Of a stretch of 64,000 bases of DNA, positions 56,791 to 64,000 are shown one piece after another (the first letter of the stretch is position 1; every line of letters begins with the position of its first letter). Source of the stretch: Forficula auricularia (Eukaryota; Arthropoda; Insecta; Dermaptera; Forficulidae); the NCBI GenBank assembly GCA_024734495.1, contig JALMQS010000089.1:7266420-7330419 (forward strand). Reading direction: 5' to 3'. The notes under the pieces are model-generated. The model was not told the origin of the DNA and did not search any database. It saw only the letters and a program-made list of their open reading frames with translations. Both the position numbers and the translations under genes were made by a program.

Positions 56791-56940
56791 AATAATTTAA
56801 TTTAATTATTAATTCATTGAACAGTTTCGGTCCCCACTGGTTGACCATCTTCTACTGTCTAGTGAATTAATAAAATAAATAATAATAATAATTAAATAAA
56901 ATTATTGTCTTTTATTAGTTAGTGTCTAAAAAAACGTTTC
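56768..56940. repeat. Foldback element F8
   Basis: GATAAAAGACAATAATTTAAT on the left pairs with ATAAAATTATTGTCTTTTAT on the right. The loop holds, on the minus strand, GAAGA, T, GGTC...GACC and GAAAC at about 56823-56856, a perfect 4-bp stem. Confidence 0.75.
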
Positions 56941-57770
56941 AATTTAAAAATAATTTAAAAATTAAGTCACTTAAGTTCTGGAAGAATTTTATAACATGTA
57001 TACTTAATTTAATAAATATATAAAATAAAATTGTTTTTATTTTTTTTTAATTAGATGAGCTTTATTTGGAATTTTGAAGGCTATCAAAAATTATGAATTA
57101 TCCCGGGCATCTTCTAGAAAAAATGTTTTCTTTGCTGAAAATAGATTGAAAAATAAATCATTTATAAATTATTTTATTTTATTTTATAAGATAAAAACAA
57201 ATATATATATATATATATATATAAAATTATTTATAAAAGAAAGCTTGACAGTTGCCTTTTAGCTTTCAAAATTTTTTCAAAAGTAACAAATAAATTTTAG
57301 TGACATAAAATAAATAAATACAATAATTTTTATCAATTATGTATTATTATAACTTATTTAATATATAATTCTCAGTAGAAAATCTGTATCAATTACAGGT
57401 TTCTGGATCAAGAATATTATTATTATTTATTTGATTAATTTATCAATCAAATAAATAATAATAATTGATAAAAATTATTGTATTTATTTATATTATGTGA
57501 AAAAAACCTTTAATTTATAAAATTTAAATTCTACATAGTCACTTAAGTTTTGGATGTAACAAATACTTAAATCATTATAAAATCAAAAATATTAAAATAT
57601 TTTATTTGTTTTTCTTGAACTCTGCATTATTGCTTATTTTTTCTTTTTAAATTTATAATAAAATAATAAAAATGTATTCAAATTATTGTCAATTATAATA
57701 GCTATTTCCAAATTTGACGTCGCTAATTTACGGGTCAATGAATTTCAAACCTCTGTATAAATGGAGTTGT
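56941..57770. other. AT-rich non-coding stretch with a palindrome
   Basis: A (TA)n tract lies at 57200-57224. A hairpin about TTATTTGATTAATTTATCAA lies at 57415-57470. No gene. Confidence 0.4.
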
Positions 57771-57774
57771 TTTA

Positions 57775-57935
57775 TGGACAGCATACGCCATCTCTTGAGA
57801 GAAAACTAAACTTAAATTCAATTTATGGTAGTTGAAAAGACTGGGTCTGCCATCTCTTGAGGCAAAACTAAACTTAAAATCAATCTATGGTAGTTCAAAA
57901 GACTGGGTCTGCCATCTCTGGATAAAATATTGAAC
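57775..57935 (+). repeat. Tandem repeat, three units, with GCCATCTCTTGAG
   Basis: Units of about 61 bp: GCCATCTCT occurs at 57788, 57849 and 57910, each followed by AAACTAAACTTAA-like text and GACTGGGTCT. The CATCTCTTGAG phrase recurs at 59738, 59898 and 63067. Confidence 0.75.
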
Positions 57936-59050
57936 TTAATGTCAAATTATGAGAGTTATTAGTAAATCATGGACCGCTTTTGTAAACTTTCGAATGTAAT
58001 TAGTAGGCAGTCGACAAACGACAAAAGAAAGGTTTTGAAACAAGTTCGCACTCAAGTTTTTTGCAAGATTTCGAGCAAGTTTTGACGCAAGTTTACAAAA
58101 AACTTGCTTTGAAACTAGCATGGAAACTTGCTTAAGAACTTGCGTGAACTAGGACTAGGCGGTCTCCGCTTTTATAAGTCCCTTGATCAAATTAAAGAGA
58201 ATGTCTTTATTTAACAATTTCATTGAAATTTCAACTTTCAAAATTTTTTCCATTTTTTTTTATTTTTATTTATTATGATTCCCATTAAATCGACCAGTAG
58301 GTGCGAGTACACACCCGGCGGTTTTCGTTTAGTCGGCCACCGAATGGGCCGCCGTCTCGGCACATACTTCTAGATTTCGACTTCCGACTCCACGAAAACC
58401 GCCGTGTGTGTCATCGCCCAAGTAATCGAAATAATTTTTCTTGACATTACAAGTTCCAGTAAATCAAAACAAAATTTTAAAATACTCATTTATTTTGTCA
58501 ATCAGAATTAGAAACTTAATATTTTATCTCGTTATGCTCTTATGAATATGTTTTTTTTTTGTTAAAATTGATCATTATTTTAACTATCGATTTCTCCTGA
58601 ACTATTAAAAATAGACATAAACTCTGAATTACAAACTTGTTTTTTCGAAAGTAATTTTAACATCCATAAATAGTTTTGGTGTATATCTTGAATCATTTTT
58701 GAATTGTATCAATAAAAAGTTGAAGCGATTTAAAAATTCAACTATTTTCAAGATTGTTTACGTGATATTTTGAAAACTAATGACATTTCTGCATAAATAG
58801 TAAAGGAGAGAATTTTGTTCTTCTTCAAAAGTTATGTATCACTAGATTTTAAAAAAGGTTTTAAATTTTTGAGGAATAGACATTTCAATTTCAAATAAAA
58901 AGATAAAAATTTCAAGATTTTTTACAATGTATTGTATTGAATTTAAAAAATACAATTTTTTTTTTAATTCCTTGCATGATCCGATTCTTAGTGAATAGAA
59001 ACAGTTGTTGAATTAATCCAATGTTTTATTCCTTCCAATGGTAGACTAGA
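57936..59050. other. Non-coding stretch
   Basis: Repeated ACTTGC phrases lie at 58040-58145. A small GC-rich inverted block (CGGCGGTTTTCG against CGAAAACCGCCG) lies at 58316-58403. No gene. Confidence 0.4.
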
Positions 59051-59089
59051 TGTTCTAGTTTAGCCAAAGGTATTTTTGTTTTTGTCGCC

Positions 59090-59615
59090 ATTGCCCCATC
59101 TGTTTGAAACAGAGGACCCCTCGTGAAGGGTGGGGTTGACTTGGCTGCCAGAGGCTATGCGTTGCGCATAGCAGCCCTTGTCCCCCTTCTCGGCCCTAGG
59201 CTAGCTAGGTGAGAGAGATGGACCTCCAGGCGCACCTGGGCGAACCACGCAAATTTAGCAAGAGGCACTACGCACCCGAAGGCATTGCACACTCTTGTGT
59301 TGCGGTGGTAGTCGCATCGCACACTCAGGACCCAGGCGTACGCCAGGGCCGAGCGGGGATATTACTCCCCCTTTTGGTGCAATACTAGTCCAGAGGCTAT
59401 AGTACGTAACGCATGGACTAGCACGGGAGAGGCTAGAGGGTTTTCGGATTGGCCATCCTACTCACACCTGTATAAGGCGCATCACCGCACTGGGAGAGGC
59501 TATGTATGGGCGCATCACCAGCTTTGCCTATGGTGGGGCACTGAGGGTTGGCTAAACCCTGCATTGCAAACCCCCGAAGGGGGCAATGGGCAGCTGCAGT
59601 CTGCGATTTTTCCAC
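59090..59615. other. GC-rich block of unknown nature
   Basis: About 520 bp of clearly higher GC than anything near it, with repeated AGAGGCTAT (59150, 59391, 59489) and GCGCATCACC (59477, 59510). Several local hairpins include CTATGCGTTGCGCATAG at 59155 and CCCCCGAAGGGGG at 59571. No continuous credible frame and no recognised rRNA, tRNA or snRNA. It could be the body of a transposon, a structured RNA or a foreign fragment. Confidence 0.5.
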
Positions 59616-59925
59616 TCAAAATCCAGACTATATAAAGATTCGTCAAAAAAAGACACTCACAAAAAAGCCAAATTTTTCCCTATCTATTTACATTGAATCC
59701 TATAGTAAACCAGAGGTTTATCAGTTTTAGCAGAGTCATCTCTTGAGACCCGTCTGAACTAATGGCGATTTTTTTTGTCAAAATCCAGACTATATAATAA
59801 TTCGTCAAAAAAAGACACTCGCAAAAAAGCCAAATTTTTCCCTATCTATTTTCATTGAATCCTATAGTAAACCAGTGATTTATTAGTTTTAGTAGAGTCA
59901 TCTCTTGAGACCAGTCTGAACTAAT
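59616..59925 (+). repeat. Direct duplication of about 150 bp
   Basis: CAAAATCCAGACTATATAA at 59617 and 59779 starts two units that share GTCAAAAAAAGACACTC, AGCCAAATTTTTCCCTATCT and GTCATCTCTTGAGACC. Confidence 0.85.
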
Positions 59926-60264
59926 TAATTAATTCTCTATTAATTTCTCTTGCCAGTCATATTAATATGGCGGAGAACATTATAAATGAAACATTCATCA
60001 AAGAAAAAATACTTTGTTCTTATTATATCCATCCAAATTCACAGGTTTCTATAAAATACTTATAATTTGCGAAATATATTAAGATATTTTATTTTTTTAA
60101 TTTTATTTCCAAATAGACTAGCTAATAAATTTGTGATTATTAATTTAAATTTTATTATTTCTCCGGTCCATTTTATAATCATATATTTTTAATGTTCAAT
60201 CAAATACTAAAAATAATCATGAAAAATATTACAGTCATGCAAAAAAATTTATATATGCGAATAT

Positions 60265-61325
60265 CGCAGAGAAGGTTTTCAGATACGAGTATAAAGCTAA
60301 AATTTGATACAGTATAATGTGAAAATACATAGATTTGTACCGAATTTCATTAGATAAAAATATTCAAGATTGGCAATTTATACTCCACGTGTACATTTTC
60401 AGATACATATACTTAACGCTAAATTAAAAATACATAGTTTCGTAGCTAGATTCAGCTCATTAGCCAAACCACTCGAAATTGACAATTCTCGGGAAAAGAT
60501 AAAATTTGGTGCATTCTAAGATATCTGCCTACCAATTTTCAGCTCATTAGCTAAACCTATTCTAAAATGACAATTTATATTCTCATGACATGTTTTCATG
60601 TAAAAAGCTAAAATTTGGGGCTTTCTAAAATATTTGAATACCGATTTTCAGCTCATTATCTAAAACCTTTCAAGATTGGCAATTTGTACTTCAGGAAACG
60701 TTTTAATGTAATAAGCTAAAATTTGCTGAATTCAAAGATATTTCCGTACCAATTTTCAGTTCATTAAATAAAATCTTTCAAGATTGGCATTTTGTACTCT
60801 CAGGAAACGTTTTCAGGTAAAAAGCTAAAATTTGGTGCATTCTAAGATATTTCTGTACCAATTTTCAGCTCATTAATTAAAACTATTTAACATTAACATG
60901 TTGTAATCTCATGAAACGTTTTCAGGGTAAAAAGCTAAAATTTGGTGCATTCTAAGATATTTGCGTACCAATTTTCAGCTCATTGACTAAAATCTTTCAA
61001 GATTGGCATTTTGTAGTCTCAGGAATCGTTTTAATGTAAAAAGCTAAAATTTGGTGCATTCTAAAATATTTGCGTACAAATTTTCAGCTCATTAACTAAA
61101 ATATTTTAAGATTGGCATTTTGTACGCTCAGGAAACGTTTTCAGGTAAAAAGCTAAATTTTGGTGCATTCTAAGATATTTGCGTACCAATTTTCAGCTCA
61201 TTAACTAAAATCTTTCAGTATTGGCATTTAGTACTCTCAGGATATATTTTCAGATATAAGGTAAAAATTTGGTACATTGTAAGATATTTGCGTACCAATT
61301 TCCAGCTCATTAACTAAAGCCTTTC
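60265..61325 (+). repeat. Satellite-like tandem array, 109-bp unit
   Basis: The anchor CAGCTCATTA occurs about every 109 bp (60453, 60540, 60649, 60757, 60866, 60976, 61085, 61194, 61303). Units share AAGCTAAAATTTGGTGCATT and TTCAAGATTGGCATTTTGTA. Copies in the centre are the most alike and those at the edges most diverged. Confidence 0.9.
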
Positions 61326-61669
61326 ATTGCGCTAGAAGTCGTACTTAAGTGAATTACAAACTACGAATAATTGAATCGTAGATTGTAAAAGCTTCGGAAA
61401 AATTCATTCATAAATTACATGTAATTCAGTTGCAATTACAAATTATTTTTGAGTAATTCAGTTGCAATTACAAATTATTTTTGATTGAATTACAATTTAC
61501 CAATTACAAAAACTGAAATGCATATTACAAGGGATTTAATAACATCATATAATTTGCGGTTTGTTGGCCTGTATATAATTTCAGGTAATAAGTCAAAAAC
61601 TTTGATTTATAAATTACGATTGAATCTTGTATTTTGATTATAACAAATGAAAATAATCTGAATCTTATA

Positions 61670-62290
61670 TATCGATATTTATTTTTTGAGTAATTGATAT
61701 TTTTTGATCAGAGAAAATAAATAAATTCGAAATATTCGAAAAAATATTATTTTGCCAATAATCCGCCGATCTGTCTCGACTTGTCCCATGCGTGTCTCAT
61801 CATGTTTGAAATGCTTTCGAATTTCATTGTTAAAAAAATCGATTAAAATATTTTGAATGGAATTAAGCAAAACGGGCAATTCTAGCCGAATCGAGTGAGA
61901 AAGAGAAAGCGAATATCGCCCTCTCTTTCCCTCTATATTATTGGGATTTTATAACGAATATAAAATCCTTAAGCGGTGAGGTCTCTAATATCCGACTTTT
62001 CCTTTATTATCCTTTCATCTCTCGAGGATAATCGAAAGTCGAATGTCTATTTGAGACAACCAAAAAATGGACCGTCCCGAAGGAACGGTCGCCGAGCAGC
62101 GCTTGGCCGCTAAAAAAACCACTAAAAACAGCATCTATTTATATTATTATACAAAAAAAGTCACTACACAAATCATCAACCCCTTTTCTATGTTAATTCC
62201 CATTTGCCCCATGGAAATTGATGCATTAATAATTTTTATAGTGTCATCTCTTAGTCAACATTTGAACTAATTAATCCTCTTGTTCTAATT
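61670..62290 (+). repeat. Unit R copy 1
   Basis: Order of blocks: AATAAATTCGAAATATTCGA, GAAAGAGAAAGCG, CGCCCTCTCTTTCCCTCTA, TATAAAATCCTTAAGCGGTG, GGACCGTCCCGAAGGAACGG, CGCCGAGCAGCGC, AAAGTCACTACACAAATCAT, GTGTCATCTCTTAG. Recurs at 62640-63090 and 63640-64000. The GGACCGTCC-type block can fold locally. Nothing coding is supported. Confidence 0.8.
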
Positions 62291-62639
62291 CTAACTACCT
62301 ATATAAAACAAACAAACAAATGATATGAACATTTTGTTTCTTCATAAATTCATCTAAATTCTAACTTTTTGAAATGCTGATCTTAAAAAAAAAAAAAATA
62401 ATAACCTAATAATTTTAGGATTTTATTTCTAAGTAGCCCAATAAATATATTTTTGTGGTTTCGAATTATCTTTTATATTGATAGGTCAAACATTAAAGCC
62501 CTGAGATTGTAATAATTAATATATAATTAAAAAAAGAATTTACATTTTATGGACAATGTGATCTTAGTGAAAATTATGTATATATTAAGTATGTCAGAGG
62601 GTTTCATCCGTTTGGGATCGAACCCAAGCGCTAACGTTG

Positions 62640-63095
62640 CTATCCGGGAGTTTTCATTGTTAAAAAAATCAATTAAATATTTGGAATGGAATTAAGCAAA
62701 ACGAGCAATTCTAGCCAACGGAATCGAGTGAGAAAGAGAAAGCGTATATCACCCTCTCTTTCCCTCTATATTATTGGGATTTTATAAGAATATAAAATCC
62801 TTAAGCGGTGAGGTCTCAAATATCCGACTTTTCTTTTATTATCCTTTCATCTCTCGAGGATAATCGAAAGTCGAATGTCTATTTGAGACAACCAAAAAAT
62901 TGGACCGTCCCGAAGGAACGATCGCCGAGCAGCGCTAGGCTGCTAAATAAGCCACTAAAAACAGCATCTATTTATATTATTATTCAAAAAAAGTCACTAC
63001 ACAAATCATCATCCCCTTTTCCCATTTGAGCCTATAGTAATTAAGGGTGTTAATATTTACTAGTGTCATCTCTTGATGTTTATATGAACTAATTA
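62640..63095 (+). repeat. Unit R copy 2
   Basis: Shares with copy 1 all blocks from TTTTCATTGTTAAAAAAATC through the GTGTCATCTCTTGA end, at an offset of about 850 bp and high identity. The part upstream of 62645 differs. Confidence 0.85.
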
Positions 63096-63394
63096 TTCGA
63101 ATTATAATAATACATAATATATACAAATAAACAATTGAATATTATAATAATTTTTTCTTTAAAAATTCATCCAAATTAGACATTTTTAAAATACTTATCT
63201 ATTTCAAGACGTAAAACATTAATATTTTTTAAATTTTATTTCTAAATAGATCATTTAATAAATTTATTATTACTTATCTATTATTGTAACTATTTTTGGG
63301 CAAGCATCCAGATAATTTTTCCGAGAGCCTCAAATAAAAATCAACTGGTGTGGTCACAACAACACGACTTTCACATTCTCATTTATTTACAAAT

Positions 63395-63515
63395 TGAATA
63401 TTCCAAATATTTCCAAGTAATTCGAAATATTACCAGATAATTCCAAATATTTCCAAATAATTCCAAAAATTTCCAAGTAATTCCAGTAATTCCAAAATAA
63501 TTCCAAAGAGGTGTA
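63395..63515 (+). repeat. Short tandem repeat about AATTCCAAATATTTCC
   Basis: Roughly seven imperfect 16-17 bp units, e.g. ATTCCAAATATTTCCAAGT. Confidence 0.7.
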
Positions 63516-63629
63516 CACCTAATTCCAATCGCGGATCACCCCTCGGGTATAACTAAAAGCTTATTTATAAAAAATGAACATAATCTGTATCCTAGGATAT
63601 CGATACATAGCTATGTATCGATAATTCTT

Positions 63630-64000
63630 TTTTATGTAATTGATTTTTCTCACCAGAGAAAATAAATAAATTCGAAATATTCGAAAAAACATTTTTTTCC
63701 AAGCTAATTCGGCATCAGGTCTCAACTTGTCCATGCGTCTCTACTCCTGTTTGATTTCTTAATAAAGTTAGAAAGAGAAAGAGAAAACGTATGGGTATCG
63801 CCCTCTCTTTCCCTCTAAGATTGGGATTTTATATGAATATAAAATCCTTAAGCGGTGAGGTCTCAAATATCCGACTTTTCAATTTTAATACATATTATAA
63901 CAATTTCAAATCCAAAACAAAATTGATATCAAAAACCACTTCAATATTACATACAAAAGACAAATTAATACACATAAAAAACTCATTTTATATACCAAAT
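63630..64000 (+). repeat. Unit R copy 3, cut by window end
   Basis: Matches copy 1 from AATAAATTCGAAATATTCGA through CGCCCTCTCTTTCCCTCTA to GAGGTCTCAAATATCCGACT (about 63882), then diverges into AT-rich sequence. Confidence 0.8.

Noticed and set aside
59090..59615. Spliceosomal U1 snRNA or rRNA fragment
   Set aside because: Short phrases such as CTGCGATTT recall U1, but the 5' splice-site-pairing end and the order of stem-loops are missing.
60265..61325. CRISPR array
   Set aside because: Units are 109 bp, diverged and without constant short repeats and unique spacers; eukaryotic context. The same holds for the 195-bp and 119-bp arrays.

Overview
This is a nuclear window from an AT-rich, repeat-dense animal genome, most likely an insect. 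The evidence is the split genes with small GT-AG exons, the close match of one gene to fly Ric, and the arthropod-style transposon content (mariner, piggyBac-type, hAT-type, pogo/Tigger, Helitron, non-LTR elements, foldback elements). The order or species cannot be fixed from sequence alone. There is no operon structure and nothing prokaryotic.

Three host genes can be supported. (1) On the minus strand at 18183-18455 lies the first coding exon of an AMFR/gp78-type ER ubiquitin ligase; no later exon was recognised, so the rest probably lies beyond position 1. (2) On the plus strand at 29617-36448 lies a complete five-exon gene for a 224-residue Ras-like GTPase of the RIT/Ric family. All splice phases agree and all G motifs are present. 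(3) On the minus strand at 43682-53622 lies a five-exon, 272-residue type II membrane coiled-coil protein of the GOLM1/GOLM2 (GP73/CASC4) family, also with consistent phases. The three genes show no sign of working together; they act in ER protein quality control, small-GTPase signalling and the Golgi membrane.

Most of the remainder is transposon and repeat sequence. 0-18 kb: an inverted pair of a dispersed repeat (family A), a decayed Helitron helicase, hairpin elements, a hAT MITE with its target duplication, a tRNA-derived SINE, a foldback element with tandem-repeat arms, and a PIF/Harbinger-like MITE. 18-29 kb: foldbacks, a Tigger relic with its terminal repeats, AT-rich tandem repeats, a piggyBac-type MITE, and a 1.2-kb foldback. 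29-37 kb: Ric, with a 195-bp tandem array in intron 1 and a hAT MITE nested in a pogo MITE in intron 4. 37-43 kb: LINE 3' end, palindromes, and a G-rich minisatellite. 43-54 kb: the GOLM-like gene, whose introns carry a LINE, a SINE, a deleted mariner, a second piggyBac-type MITE and several foldbacks. 54-64 kb: a second non-LTR element, an inverted repeat, a GC-rich block of unknown nature, a 109-bp satellite, and a duplicated unit that recurs three times up to the window end.

The most striking unexplained signal is a short hairpin motif, CTGANGA + one base + stem-loop + GAAAC, usually followed by GT. It recurs in more than ten otherwise different palindromic or tandem repeats and resembles a hammerhead ribozyme core with one extra base.
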